Below, piece by piece: positions 48,443 through 57,204 of a stretch of 64,000 nt of DNA. The position numbers were made by a program, and so were the translations under genes. Source of the DNA: Pseudomonas sp. 8AS. GTDB taxonomy: Bacteria > Pseudomonadota > Gammaproteobacteria > Pseudomonadales > Pseudomonadaceae. The notes beneath the pieces were generated by a model. It saw only the letters and a program-made list of their open reading frames with translations, made no database searches and had not been told where the DNA came from. Each line of letters begins with the position of its first letter. Position 1 is the stretch's first letter. The DNA is taken from contig NZ_LR733406.1 of NCBI RefSeq assembly GCF_902506505.1, forward strand, positions 3,490,904 to 3,554,903. The letters are read 5' to 3'.

Positions 48443-49783
48443 TTAGAACACGTACTGGGCACGCATGGTGATGGCCTGGCCATCATCATCGTCATTGCCA
48501 GCCGCAAAGCGGCCATTCTGCAGGCGTACGGTATCGTCGTCAGTCTTGGTCATCAGATAGTTCAGCGACACCTTGACGGCTTCGTTGGCATACCAGTTGA
48601 CACCCAGGGTGTGCACCTTGGCTTCGGATTCGTCGATGGCCAGGCCGCCTACAGTCGCCATGGTGTCGTCGTCTTCCACGCTCAGATGGTCATAGCGGTA
48701 GAACACTTCCCAGGCGCCGTACTGCTTGTCAGCCGGCTTGATGGTGTCGAACTTGGCACCGTCGAGCTTGTACACGCGCGACTCACCGGTCAGGGTGTAG
48801 GCCAGCATGGCGTTGTAGCCGGTGGCTTCACGATCACCGTTGTTGTCCTTGCCACTCAGATCACGCTTGAGGTACTCGCTCTGTACGGAGAACGGGCCTT
48901 GCATATAGGCAAACTCCAGGCCCACTACGTCGTCATTCTCGAAACCGCCATTAACACCGGCATCAGCCGGAGCAAAGACCAGCTGGTCCGAGTTGGCCTG
49001 GTTTTCGGAAACACCACGCACGCCAAGACGCGAACGGATGCGGCCATCGAACTTGGTGCCATCGCCCTCATTGCCGTAGCTGCGAGTGGCATAGTCCAAA
49101 CCAAAATGCAGCACCTGGGTTTCGCTGACGATCGGGGCGATCACTCCACGGGCGAAGAAGCTGTTGACATCCTTGCCGTCTTCGTCCTCCAGATAAACAC
49201 CGGAGTCTTGCTGCTGAATGCTGGCCGAACCATAGAACATGCCGCCGTAGGTGCCGTTGACCTGTACGCCCATGCCGTTTTCATGGTCGGTGGTCCAGGA
49301 AGCCAGATCGAGGATCGCCGAGCGCTCCTTTGCAGTGACCCACTTGGAGCTGGTGGCTTTTTCCAGGCTGTAGTCGGGATCGAAACGACCGACCTTGATG
49401 TTGATCGGCGTAAAGCCAGTGTAGGTGATGGTGGCTTCGTCGAACTTGTTTTCGTTGCCGCGGTTGTCGGTGAAGTCGTAGTTGATCTGGTAACGCCAGT
49501 CTTTGTAGTTACCACCGAATTCCAGCTGGGCACGGCGGAAGAAGGCTTCGTTGGCTTGTTCGTTGTTGGTGGTATAGAAGCCGTCGAACGAATCGAAGTC
49601 GGCCTGGATACGGCCACCCAGCTTGAAGCTGTACTGTTTGTCGGTGGTGGCGACTTCCAGACCGCTCTTGGTCTTGATAACGATGTCGGTACCGTCAGTG
49701 GTCACGGTGCCGGCGAAAGCCTGGGCGGAAACGGCCAGAGCCAGGGCGCTGGTCACGAAACCGGCGAAGTGCTTACGGATCAT
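48443..49783 (-). CDS. OprO/OprP-family phosphate- or polyphosphate-selective porin
   Basis: A 446-residue outer membrane porin. The signal peptide ends at AQAFA near 24, then comes the family start TDIVIKTKSGLEVATTDKQYSFKLGGRIQADFDSFD; the last residue is phenylalanine, as for beta-barrels. A Pho box in the promoter supports induction by phosphate starvation. OprP and OprO differ mainly in two loop tyrosines that could not be placed, so neither name is given. The start at 49783 (MIRKHFAGF) follows AGGGGAA. Confidence 0.9.
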   Translation of the reverse strand: MIRKHFAGFVTSALALAVSAQAFAGTVTTDGTDIVIKTKSGLEVATTDKQYSFKLGGRIQADFDSFDGFYTTNNEQANEAFFRRAQLEFGGNYKDWRYQINYDFTDNRGNENKFDEATITYTGFTPINIKVGRFDPDYSLEKATSSKWVTAKERSAILDLASWTTDHENGMGVQVNGTYGGMFYGSASIQQQDSGVYLEDEDGKDVNSFFARGVIAPIVSETQVLHFGLDYATRSYGNEGDGTKFDGRIRSRLGVRGVSENQANSDQLVFAPADAGVNGGFENDDVVGLEFAYMQGPFSVQSEYLKRDLSGKDNNGDREATGYNAMLAYTLTGESRVYKLDGAKFDTIKPADKQYGAWEVFYRYDHLSVEDDDTMATVGGLAIDESEAKVHTLGVNWYANEAVKVSLNYLMTKTDDDTVRLQNGRFAAGNDDDDGQAITMRAQYVF

Positions 49784-49888
49784 CGAAAATTCCCCTATTG
49801 GTCTTTTGCGTTGAAAACACGCGGGCAACTGCCCTTGGTGCTGGAGGGGAATCTTGGCGGGGGGTTATTTCAGCCCGGTTTCTGATAT

Positions 49889-49906
49889 ATGAAAGTTCGA
49901 TGACAG
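49889..49906 (-). promoter_or_regulatory. Pho box upstream of the porin gene
   Basis: The minus strand reads CTGTCAT-CGAA-CTTTCAT, two direct heptamers separated by four bases, close to the PhoB consensus CTGTCAT-N4-CTGTCAT. It is about 105 bases upstream of the porin ATG. Confidence 0.85.
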
Positions 49907-50024
49907 CGGAACTTTTTACTCCGTTTACTAATAAGCGAAGCCGGCGCGCGGCCCTGCGCCCTTCGGGCTCCCCGCGCCGGGGCGCCGGGCCGGCCTCGGG
50001 CGGGAAAAACCCGGTCATTTCGGC

Positions 50025-50621
50025 TCAGGGGCGGCGCCAGCGCCGCGCCAACCAGTAGTCCAGGCTGACCCAGCGCCCGGCACCGGTGAAGAACAGCGCG
50101 ACCAGCATCACCAGGTAGGTGGCGGCGAACTCGATGCCGTTGTTCAGCACCACCAGCTTGCCGCTGCTGGTCAGCCAGTCGTAGTTGCCGTGCGCCTTGA
50201 GCAGGACGCGGGCCCGTTCGAGCTTCTCCACCGAGGCCAGCACCCGTTCGTTGGCGAAGGGCGCGGACGGATCGGCGATCGCCTGCCAGCCGAACGGCCA
50301 GTGCACGCTGGCGATCGCCACCAGCATGGTCACCATCAGTGGAATGCTGATCCAGCGCAGGGCCAGGCCGAACAGCAACAGCATCGCCCCACCCGTCTCG
50401 GTCAGTGCCGCCAGCCAGGCCAGCAGCGTGGGGAACGGCAGGCCCAGGCCCCAGTCCGGGTTGCCGAACCAGGCGATGGTCGCCGGCATGTCGGCCAGCT
50501 TGTGCGTGCCGGCCATCCAGAAGATCGGCACCAGGTACAGGCGCAGCAGCAACGGGCCGAGGAAATCGAGGCGACGCGTGGCGTCCAGGGCATCCTGGAG
50601 GCGATTGAGCAGGGTCAGCAT
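50025..50621 (-). CDS. hvfD: DoxX-family membrane protein, HvfD-like
   Basis: A 198-residue DoxX protein with four hydrophobic segments, starting LLRLYLVPIFWMAGTHKLADM. It is the last gene of a four-gene operon with a Cys-rich precursor, a DUF692 enzyme and a DUF2063 protein. In the related H. influenzae hvfABCD and Legionella/Cupriavidus gig operons the DoxX protein is the final member; its exact job is unknown. It follows hvfC by 11 bases. Confidence 0.85.
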   Translation of the reverse strand: MLTLLNRLQDALDATRRLDFLGPLLLRLYLVPIFWMAGTHKLADMPATIAWFGNPDWGLGLPFPTLLAWLAALTETGGAMLLLFGLALRWISIPLMVTMLVAIASVHWPFGWQAIADPSAPFANERVLASVEKLERARVLLKAHGNYDWLTSSGKLVVLNNGIEFAATYLVMLVALFFTGAGRWVSLDYWLARRWRRP

Positions 50622-50632
50622 GGGTAGCTCCG

Positions 50633-51328
50633 CTAGAAAAAGACGTCCTGGCGCCGCCAGTCATCCAGCAGCGCACGGGCCTGGTTGAAATAGCTCGCGT
50701 CGGCGACCAGGCCGCTTTCCTCGGCCAGGGCCGGCAGCGCCGCGGCGCTGTCCTCGCCGGCCTGCAGGCGCAGGGCCAGGCGGTAGGCGAACGGCGCCAG
50801 TTGCTGGAAACGCACCCTGTCCGCACGGTCACGCCAGGCCAGCAGGCAGGTCGGCTCGGCCGGCGGCAGCGCCGGACGGTATTCGGCGCTCAGCCGCTGC
50901 ACCGGCCAGACGTAGGCCAGCGGCCAGGCCAGCGGCGACCAGCCGTGCGTGGGCAACTCCGCGCAGGCCACATCCAGGGCCAGCTCGACCCGCTCGTAGT
51001 GCGCCAGTTCGAGGAGAAACGGCGGATCGTCAGGCTCGGCGACGAAGCCCTGCTGCAGCCAGGCGATGAACTCCTCACCGATCTGCAGAAAGTACGGCGT
51101 GCGGCAGCGGTGCCCGGCGATGAAGCTGCGCACCAGGCGCTGCCAGCGCGCGTCCTCGAACAGCCGGCGCAGCACCGGGAAGCCGCTGCCCAGGAAGCTC
51201 TCGATGTTGTTGAAGAACAGCGCCTCGTACACCGCCATGCGCTCGCCGGAAATGCCCGGCAGCAGCGCCTGCGCCGCGGGCTGGCGGATGCGCGCGGCGA
51301 AGGCCGCCTGGGCCTGCACGGCGTTCAT
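50633..51328 (-). CDS. hvfC: DUF2063 protein, HvfC/BufC-like partner of a multinuclear iron enzyme
   Basis: A 231-residue protein with an N-terminal DUF2063 domain (about 5-95, with RMAVYEALFFNNIESFLGSGFPVLR) and a second helical/beta domain. Family members bind the precursor peptide and present it to the DUF692 enzyme. The ATG overlaps the hvfB stop by four bases (ATGA), so translation is coupled. Confidence 0.87.
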   Translation of the reverse strand: MNAVQAQAAFAARIRQPAAQALLPGISGERMAVYEALFFNNIESFLGSGFPVLRRLFEDARWQRLVRSFIAGHRCRTPYFLQIGEEFIAWLQQGFVAEPDDPPFLLELAHYERVELALDVACAELPTHGWSPLAWPLAYVWPVQRLSAEYRPALPPAEPTCLLAWRDRADRVRFQQLAPFAYRLALRLQAGEDSAAALPALAEESGLVADASYFNQARALLDDWRRQDVFF

Positions 51329-52170
51329 GCCGCCGACTCCCGGTGCCTGCCGGCCAGCTGCTGCAGGGCACGGATCTGCGCCACCTCGGCATACAGCTCG
51401 GCCAGCGGCGGCAAGTTGAAATCGCGCTCGAGCAGGGTCGGACGCACGCCGTGGCGGGCGTAGGCGTGTTCCAGCAGGGCCCACACCGGGTCGCCCACCG
51501 GCGCGCCGTGGGTATCGATCTTCAGGCCGGCGGCCTCGTCGGAATGCCCGGCCATGTGCAGGTAGGCGATGCGTTCGCCGGGCATGGCGTCGATGTAGGC
51601 GCGCGGATCGAAGCTGAAATTGCTCGCGTTGACGTAGACGTTGTTGATGTCCAGCAGCAGCCGGCAATCGGCCTCCTCCAGCACCGCGCGGATGAACGTG
51701 GCCTCGTCCAGTTCGCCGGGCAGGCGCGCATAGGCCGAGACGTTCTCGATGATCAGCGGCCGCTGCAGCACCTCCTGCACCGTGCGGATACGCGCGGCGA
51801 CGCGGCGCACCGACTCGTCGCTGAACGGCAGCGGCATCAGGTCGTACAGCTGGCCATCGTCGGCACAGGCCGACAGGTGCTCGCTGTAACCACGGATGCC
51901 GTGCTCGTCGAGGAAGGCCTTGACGGCCTCGAGCAGCGCGAAATCGAGCGGCGCGAAGCCACCGAGGTTGAGGGACAGACCATGGCAGAGAAACGGCAGG
52001 CGCTCGCTCAGGCCACGCAGCTGGCGGGCGAAGCGCCCGCCCACGCCGATCCAGTTTTCTGGGGCGATTTCGAGGAAATCCACCTGCCCCGCGGCGCTGT
52101 CGACCAGCGCCGGGAGCAGGCCGCGACGCAGGCCGAGGCCGGCGCCGCTGACGAAAGGCTGCGAGCTCAT
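51325..52170 (-). CDS. hvfB: DUF692 multinuclear iron oxidative enzyme, HvfB/BufB-like
   Basis: A 281-residue TIM-barrel protein of the MbnB/HvfB family. Metal-ligand segments are visible in order: CHGLSLNLGG, YSEHLS, IENVSAY, LLDINNVYVNASNF, HMAGHSD, DTHG and LERDFNLPP. Related enzymes oxidise precursor cysteines to oxazolone-thioamide or similar metal-binding groups. It starts 12 bases after hvfA and is coupled to hvfC. Confidence 0.92.
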   Translation of the reverse strand: MSSQPFVSGAGLGLRRGLLPALVDSAAGQVDFLEIAPENWIGVGGRFARQLRGLSERLPFLCHGLSLNLGGFAPLDFALLEAVKAFLDEHGIRGYSEHLSACADDGQLYDLMPLPFSDESVRRVAARIRTVQEVLQRPLIIENVSAYARLPGELDEATFIRAVLEEADCRLLLDINNVYVNASNFSFDPRAYIDAMPGERIAYLHMAGHSDEAAGLKIDTHGAPVGDPVWALLEHAYARHGVRPTLLERDFNLPPLAELYAEVAQIRALQQLAGRHRESAA

Positions 52171-52182
52171 GTGCGCCGTTCC

Positions 52183-52494
52183 TTACTCGGCCTGCGCAGC
52201 GCCGCAGCTGCCTTCCTTGGCCATCTTGCCTTCCTCGCCACAGCTGCCTTCCTTGGCGGCTTTCTCGCTACCGCATTTGCCTTCGCCGGCCTTGCTGCTG
52301 CCCACGGCCTTCATCTCGCCACCGCACTTGCCTTCGCCACAGGAACCTTCGTTAACCTTCTCCTGGGCCGCCAGGCTGTAGCCGCTGCTCAGCTCCTCGG
52401 CGGCGAACGGGTTGCCGGCCGCCTGAGCGGTGAACGCTGCGGTGCTCAGCAGGGCGGCGCCCAGGGTGGCGACAACGGTATTCAGCTGTTTCAT
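52183..52494 (-). CDS. hvfA: HvfA-like Cys-rich RiPP precursor with EG(K/S)CG repeats
   Basis: A 103-residue exported peptide. A signal peptide is expected to end after AQA near residue 25. The mature part holds exactly five cysteines (52, 57, 74, 85, 98), each inside an EGSCG or EGKCG pentapeptide. EGKCG is the modification motif of HvfA. It is therefore the probable substrate of the adjacent HvfB/HvfC pair and a likely copper or other soft-metal ligand; the metal is not known here. The ATG lies behind GGAGAG and a candidate ECF promoter lies about 55 bases upstream. Confidence 0.88.
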   Translation of the reverse strand: MKQLNTVVATLGAALLSTAAFTAQAAGNPFAAEELSSGYSLAAQEKVNEGSCGEGKCGGEMKAVGSSKAGEGKCGSEKAAKEGSCGEEGKMAKEGSCGAAQAE

Positions 52495-52549
52495 GGAGTC
52501 TCTCCGGGGGTGGTTGATTGCTGGAGGCCGCCATGGCCCCCTCGCAACA

Positions 52550-52578
52550 CTAGACCCAGCAGGCCAAGGGGCGTTACA
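52550..52578 (-). promoter_or_regulatory. Candidate ECF sigma promoter of hvfABCD
   Basis: The minus strand reads TGTAAC, 17 bases, then GTCTAG. TGTAAC-N16/17-CGTCTA is the usual form for stress ECF sigma factors with AAC-type -35 elements. The sigma gene lies directly upstream on the same strand. Confidence 0.65.
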
Positions 52579-52707
52579 GGGTGGCGAAAAGTTTTTTCTG
52601 CGCCGGGCCGGCGCGCCGGGTGGAGGCGAACCGATTCGCGAAAGATCGCGGCTGCAGCCGCTGTCTCAAGCATCACCAGAGCTGCAGAAAACGCCGGGGC
52701 AGATCGC

Positions 52708-52938
52708 TCAGGGCTTGCGGCGCTGCTGCGCCAGGCGCTCGGCCAGGGCATCCAGCTCGGGGATGGCCGTCTCGGGCAGGGCGCGCAGCACGCCCTGGGT
52801 CACCTTCATCTGGCGGATGAAGCGCCGGCAATGGCGGCACATGGCCAGGTGCGCGCGCACGCTCAGGCGCTCGCGCAGGCTCAGCTGGCCGTCGAGAAAA
52901 TCACTGGAGTGGGCTACCAGTTCCTTGCAGCTCAGCAT
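52708..52938 (-). CDS. Zinc-finger (ZAS/zf-HC2) anti-sigma factor
   Basis: A 76-residue protein with the H30-x3-C34-x2-C37 zinc-type motif (HLAMCRHC). It lacks a membrane helix, so it should be a soluble anti-sigma factor. It overlaps the ECF sigma gene by seven bases, which shows the pair is co-expressed. Cytosolic redox or metal sensing is plausible from the Cys cluster. Confidence 0.86.
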   Translation of the reverse strand: MLSCKELVAHSSDFLDGQLSLRERLSVRAHLAMCRHCRRFIRQMKVTQGVLRALPETAIPELDALAERLAQQRRKP

Positions 52939-53534
52939 TGGCCGGTCTCCTCGAAATGCTCCAGGGTGGCGAACACCTTGAGCCGGGCACGGTGCAGCAG
53001 CACCCGCACATTGGAGAGCGAAAGCTCGAGAAGATTACAGATCTCCTCCAGTTCCAGGCCCTGGCGCTCGCGCAGCAGCAGCACGCTGGCCTGCATCTCG
53101 GAGAGGCTGGCCAGGGTCTTTTCCAGGCACTGGCGCAGTTCGTCCTCGCCCAGCAGGGCCTCGGGCGAGTCCTCGTGCCAGGCATGCGGCGGCGTCTGCC
53201 AGTGGCCGCTGGCAGCGAAACGCTCGTCGCCGAGCGTGCCATGGGGCGCCGGCAGGTCATCCAGCAGCACCTCGCGGCGATGCTGCTTGAGGCGGCTCTT
53301 GGCGGTATTGGCGGTTATGGTCAGCAGCCAGGTCTTCAGGCTGGAGCGGCGCTGAAAGCCGTCCAGATTGCGCACCACGGCGAGCCAGGCGTCCTGCACC
53401 ACCTCGTCGGCGTTGCGGCTGCCGACTATGGCATAGGCCACCGCGCGCATGGCGCCCTGGTAGGTCGCCACCAGCTCGCGGAAGGCCTGCTGCTCGCCGG
53501 CCAGCAGGCGCGGCAGCAGATCGTCATCGCTCAT
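52932..53534 (-). CDS. ECF-family RNA polymerase sigma factor
   Basis: A 200-residue sigma factor with region 2 (FRELVATYQGAMRAVAYAIVGSRNADEVVQDAWLAVVRNL) and region 4 (LSEMQASVLLLRERQGLELEEICNLLELSLSNVRVLLHRAR). The start at 53534 (MSDDDLLPRLL) follows GGGAGG. It sits between a KAS III-like gene and its anti-sigma, and the hvf operon is the obvious target. From memory it corresponds to PAO1 PA3285. Confidence 0.9.
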   Translation of the reverse strand: MSDDDLLPRLLAGEQQAFRELVATYQGAMRAVAYAIVGSRNADEVVQDAWLAVVRNLDGFQRRSSLKTWLLTITANTAKSRLKQHRREVLLDDLPAPHGTLGDERFAASGHWQTPPHAWHEDSPEALLGEDELRQCLEKTLASLSEMQASVLLLRERQGLELEEICNLLELSLSNVRVLLHRARLKVFATLEHFEETGQC

Positions 53535-53589
53535 GGGCCTCCCGTAGGATGCGCTGCGCGCACCATCCACGCCTCCCCGCTGGCAGGGC

Positions 53590-54711
53590 TTAGTGCTTGC
53601 GCAGAATCACGCTACCGATGGAGTAGCCGGCACCGAAGGAGCTGAGCACGCCCAGCGCGCCGCTGGGCAGGTCGTCCTGGTACTTGTGGAAGGCGATCAC
53701 CGAGCCGGCCGAACTGGTGTTGGCGTAGGTATCGAGAATCACCGGCGCCTCGCCCTCTTCGGCATCGCGGCCGAGCAGCTTGCGGGCGATCAGCAGGTTC
53801 ATGTTGAGGTTGGCCTGGTGCAGCCAGAAGCGCTTCACGTCGCCGACATTCAACTGGTTCTCGGCCAGGTGCGCGGCAATCAGCTCGGCAACCATCGGGC
53901 AGACATCGCGGAACACCTTGCGGCCTTCCTGGACGAACAGCTTGTCCGGGGCACCGATGCCCTCTTCCGCGGCGCGGTTGAGGAAGCCGAAGTTGTTGCG
54001 GATGTTGTTGGAGAACTGGGTCAGCAGCTTGGTGCCGACGATGTCCCACTGCTGAGCCGAGGTCGCCAGGTCGGCGCGCTCGACTATCACCGCGGTGGCG
54101 GCATCGCCGAAGATGAAGTGGCTGTCGCGGTCGCGGAAGTTCAGGTGGCCGGTGCAGATCTCCGGGTTGACCATCAGCACGGCACGGGCCTGGCCGGTCT
54201 GCACGGCGTTGTTCGCCGCCTGCAGGCCGAAGGTGGCCGAGGAGCAGGCCACGTTCATGTCATAGCCCCAGCCCTGGATGCCAAGGGCCGCCTGCACTTC
54301 GATGGCCACCGCCGGGTAGGCGCGCTGCAGGTTGGAGCAGGCGACTATCACCCCGTCGATATCGGCGACGGTCTTGCCGGCGCGCTGCAGGGCCTCCTTG
54401 GCGGCACCGACGGCCATCTCGCAGAGGATGCCCCACTCGTCGTTGGACCGCTCGGGGATGCGCGGGGTCATGCGCTGCGGGTCGAGAATGCCGGCCTTGT
54501 CCATCACGTAGCGGCTCTTGATGCCCGATGCCTTCTCGATGAAGGCCACGCTGGACTCGCTCAGCGCCTCGACCTCGCCACGCTCGATGGCGGCGGCGTT
54601 GTCGCTGTTGAACTGCTGAACGTAGCTGTTGAAGGAAGCCACCAGCTCCTCGTTGGAGATGCTGTTAGCCGGGGTATACAGGCCAGTGCCACTGATTACG
54701 GCTTTGTGCAC
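53590..54711 (-). CDS. Beta-ketoacyl-ACP synthase III-like enzyme
   Basis: A 373-residue thiolase-fold synthase. The catalytic cysteine is in [19 protein letters not shown] and the histidine in [11 protein letters not shown]. The GTG at 54711 is chosen because it begins (M)[13 protein letters not shown] behind AGAGGAAC; the frame upstream is not protein-like. It resembles the FabH-like PA3286 class that condenses acyl-CoAs rather than the housekeeping FabH. It lies upstream of the ECF gene on the same strand. Confidence 0.87.
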   Translation of the reverse strand: MHKAVISGTGLYTPANSISNEELVASFNSYVQQFNSDNAAAIERGEVEALSESSVAFIEKASGIKSRYVMDKAGILDPQRMTPRIPERSNDEWGILCEMAVGAAKEALQRAGKTVADIDGVIVACSNLQRAYPAVAIEVQAALGIQGWGYDMNVACSSATFGLQAANNAVQTGQARAVLMVNPEICTGHLNFRDRDSHFIFGDAATAVIVERADLATSAQQWDIVGTKLLTQFSNNIRNNFGFLNRAAEEGIGAPDKLFVQEGRKVFRDVCPMVAELIAAHLAENQLNVGDVKRFWLHQANLNMNLLIARKLLGRDAEEGEAPVILDTYANTSSAGSVIAFHKYQDDLPSGALGVLSSFGAGYSIGSVILRKH

Positions 54712-55072
54712 GGGGCGTTCCTCTAGGTCTGGGTCGCGCTGGCGACCAGGTGTGCGATAGGCCCGCGGCCAGCCGCGGGCAGAAATTCTTGGACCGGCAA
54801 AGCGGCAGCACCGGTGGCGGCACGCCTGTCGTAAGCGGCAGAGTGTGCCACAGCCGGGCGCCCAGCGCTGCCCCGACAGACTGTCGGCGAGCGTATCCCT
54901 GCTAGGAGAGATGCTCGCCAGCCCGCAAGGGACACAGGCCTTACCCGCCATAAATCCGGGCATAACGGCCAGCATGGCAGACGCCCGGCCTTGTGCGGCG
55001 CGGCGCCCGTGGGCTAGCGTGCAGGCTGGATGATCGGCCTCCCGGCCGCTCCCGCCCTTCCGGGAATCGAAC
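54712..55072. promoter_or_regulatory. Divergent gap with a GCCCGCGG hairpin
   Basis: About 360 bases between the KAS III-like gene and the LysE gene. A perfect 8-bp stem GCCCGCGG-CCAG-CCGCGGGC lies at 54761-54780, inside the probable 5' region of the KAS III transcript. No convincing ORF is present. Confidence 0.5.
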
Positions 55073-55684
55073 ATGGCCCTGCACACCTGGCTCATCTACC
55101 TTGGCGCCGTCATCGGCCTGGCGCTGACGCCCGGCCCCAACGGCCTGCTCGCCCTCAGCCACGGCGCCCTGTATGGCCACCGCCGCACCCTGTGGACGGT
55201 GAGCGGCGGCGTGCTCGGCTTCGTGCTGCTGATGGCCCTGTCGATGTTCGGCCTGGCCGCCCTGCTGCTGGCCTCGGTCGACGCGCTGATCCTGCTCAAG
55301 TGGCTCGGCGGCGCCTACCTGATCTGGCTCGGCGTGCAGCTCTGGCGCGCCCCGCCCCTGCACCTGACCGCGCTCGCCCCGGCAGTCGCCAGGCCCGCTC
55401 CGCTGCTGTTTCGCCAGGGCCTGCTGGCGGCAGTCTCCAACCCCAAGGTGATCCTGTTCTACGCCGCCTTCCTGCCGCAGTTCCTCGACCCGGCGGCGGA
55501 CCTCTGGCTGCAGTTCGCCGTCATGGCGCTGACCTTCGCCCTGGTCGAAGGCCTGGTGGAATATGCCCTGGCGCGCATGGCCCAGCGCATCCGCCCCTGG
55601 CTGGAGCGCAGCGGCAAGTTCTTCAACCGCGGCTGCGGCGGCCTGTTCACGGCGATGGGCCTGGCCCTGCCGCTGACCCGCTGA
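55073..55684 (+). CDS. LysE/RhtB-family amino acid exporter
   Basis: A 203-residue six-helix exporter with the family start [24 protein letters not shown] and the loop [25 protein letters not shown]. It should export an amino acid or related metabolite; substrate unknown. Confidence 0.88.
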   Translation: MALHTWLIYLGAVIGLALTPGPNGLLALSHGALYGHRRTLWTVSGGVLGFVLLMALSMFGLAALLLASVDALILLKWLGGAYLIWLGVQLWRAPPLHLTALAPAVARPAPLLFRQGLLAAVSNPKVILFYAAFLPQFLDPAADLWLQFAVMALTFALVEGLVEYALARMAQRIRPWLERSGKFFNRGCGGLFTAMGLALPLTR

Positions 55685-55762
55685 AACCGGCACAGGACGA
55701 CCGCGCCGGTTCTCGGCAAGCTGTGCGGCGCGCCCCAAGCTCCAGGCCGCCACCCGCCATCG

Positions 55763-55975
55763 TCATGCATCTATAGCAATGAACTGTCCCTCGACTGGTA
55801 CAACCGCCGGCAGCCCGCCGAGCGCAAGCTGCAGGCGGTGGGCGAAGTGAGCGCCGACCCGGTCGCCTGCCTGGTGCGCAACGAGCCGGATGTACCGACC
55901 ATGCGCCTGCTGCGCGCCCTGGTGCGGATGAAGCAGGACGGCGAATTTGAGGCGATCCTGGCCAGGTACCGCTGA
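55763..55975 (+). pseudogene. C-terminal remnant of a solute-binding-like protein
   Basis: An open frame of about 70 codons ends at TGA 55973-55975. It reads ...IYSNELSLDWYNRR, then VGEVSADPVACLVRNEPDVPTMRLLRALVRMKQ and closes EAILARY. This looks like the end of a family 3 periplasmic binding protein. No matching start or N-terminal two-thirds lies upstream, where the LysE gene ends at 55684. It is best read as a decayed gene; the family call is tentative. Confidence 0.5.
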
Positions 55976-56073
55976 CGCCGCCTTTAGTCGGCTCGCCTCC
56001 CGTCCACCCGCCCCCGGGGTTAGCCTGACGGATGGGGGATTGCCAACCCCGCTGCGGCGGGAAGGAGGACGCC

Positions 56074-56709
56074 ATGTCCATGGCCGACTGGCGGATGCAG
56101 GGCGACGAATTCGCCACCTGCAACTGCGACTGGGGCTGCCCCTGCCAATTCAGCGCCCGGCCCAGCCGCGGCAAGTGTGAAGCCGTGGTGTCGATGCGCA
56201 TCGACCGGGGCCACTTCAACGAAACCGTTCTCGACGGCCTGTGCTGGGTCGGCATGTTCGCCTGGCCGGGCGCCATCCACGAAGGCAACGGCCGCTGCCA
56301 GGTGTTCATCGACCAGCGTGCCAGCGCCGAACAGCGCAACGCCCTGTTGACCATTCTCTCCGGAGCCGAAACCGACCCCGGCGCCACCGTATTCAATGTG
56401 TTCGCCGGCACCATCAGCGAAATGTACGAGCCCCGGTTCGTCGCCATCGAGCTGACCGTCGATGTCGACGGGCGCCTGGCCCGGGTGCGCATTCCCGAGG
56501 TGCTGGAAGCCAGCGGCGAACCGATCCGCAACCCGGTCAGCGGCGAGGCCCAGCGCGTGCGCCTGGTACTGCCCGACGGCTTCGAGTTCAACGAAGCGGA
56601 AATGGCCAGCGGCAGCTACCAGACCCAGGGGCCGATCCACATCCAGGCGCAGAACAGCCACGGCCACTTCGCCCACCTGCACTTCACCGGGCGCGGCGTG
56701 GTGCGCTGA
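56074..56709 (+). CDS. DUF1326 domain protein
   Basis: A 211-residue protein with the DUF1326 opening CNCDWGCPCQF and the body FAWPGAIHEGNGRCQVFIDQRASAEQRNALLTILSG. The N-terminal cysteine group suggests metal or iron-sulfur binding, but no function is known. The start at 56074 follows AAGGAGG. Confidence 0.85.
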   Translation: MSMADWRMQGDEFATCNCDWGCPCQFSARPSRGKCEAVVSMRIDRGHFNETVLDGLCWVGMFAWPGAIHEGNGRCQVFIDQRASAEQRNALLTILSGAETDPGATVFNVFAGTISEMYEPRFVAIELTVDVDGRLARVRIPEVLEASGEPIRNPVSGEAQRVRLVLPDGFEFNEAEMASGSYQTQGPIHIQAQNSHGHFAHLHFTGRGVVR

Positions 56710-56772
56710 GCGGAGCGCTAGCTCACGGCCGGCCCCTGGCGTCCACCCGGGACGCCAGGTGCCGGCCGACCA

Positions 56773-57204
56773 TCAGGGCCGTGGCTGCTCGGGGAGGATG
56801 TCGAAACCGCCCTTGTTCTGGCTGACGATGCGAAAGGCATGGCTCTCGCCGACCTTGACCGGCACGGCCAGTTCGCGCAGCAGGCGGCCCTTGCTGCACA
56901 GGGTGTCGTCCTGCTTGTCCAGGGTGATGCCCACCACGCGGGTGCCGGCCGGCACCTGGAAGCTCGCCACCTCACCGACGCCGATGCGCGCGGCCACCTG
57001 GCGATCCACCTCGATGGCCACGTAGCAGCCGCCGCCCATCATGCCCAGGTCGCGGTTGACCACGATCTGCCCGCCGCCTTCGCGAGCCTCCTGAAAGGCC
57101 AGCAGCCGATCGGCCGGCACCGGACGCACATCTTCGGGATCGGCACGGAAGGACGAGCAACCGGCGAGCAACAACAGGGGCAGAACCGCAGAGATCAAGC
57201 GCAT
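56773..57204 (-). CDS. Hypothetical lipoprotein
   Basis: A 143-residue protein with lipobox LLAGCSS (cysteine at 16), followed by a beta-rich domain (GGGQIVVNRDLGMMGGGCYVAIEVDRQVAARIGVGE). This looks like a small DUF2846-like lipoprotein fold; the family call is tentative. It converges on the DUF1326 gene. Confidence 0.7.
   Translation of the reverse strand: MRLISAVLPLLLLAGCSSFRADPEDVRPVPADRLLAFQEAREGGGQIVVNRDLGMMGGGCYVAIEVDRQVAARIGVGEVASFQVPAGTRVVGITLDKQDDTLCSKGRLLRELAVPVKVGESHAFRIVSQNKGGFDILPEQPRP

Noticed and set aside
54845-55033. Small plus-strand frame upstream of the LysE gene
   Set aside because: No ribosome site, no family features, and it lies in a divergent promoter gap.
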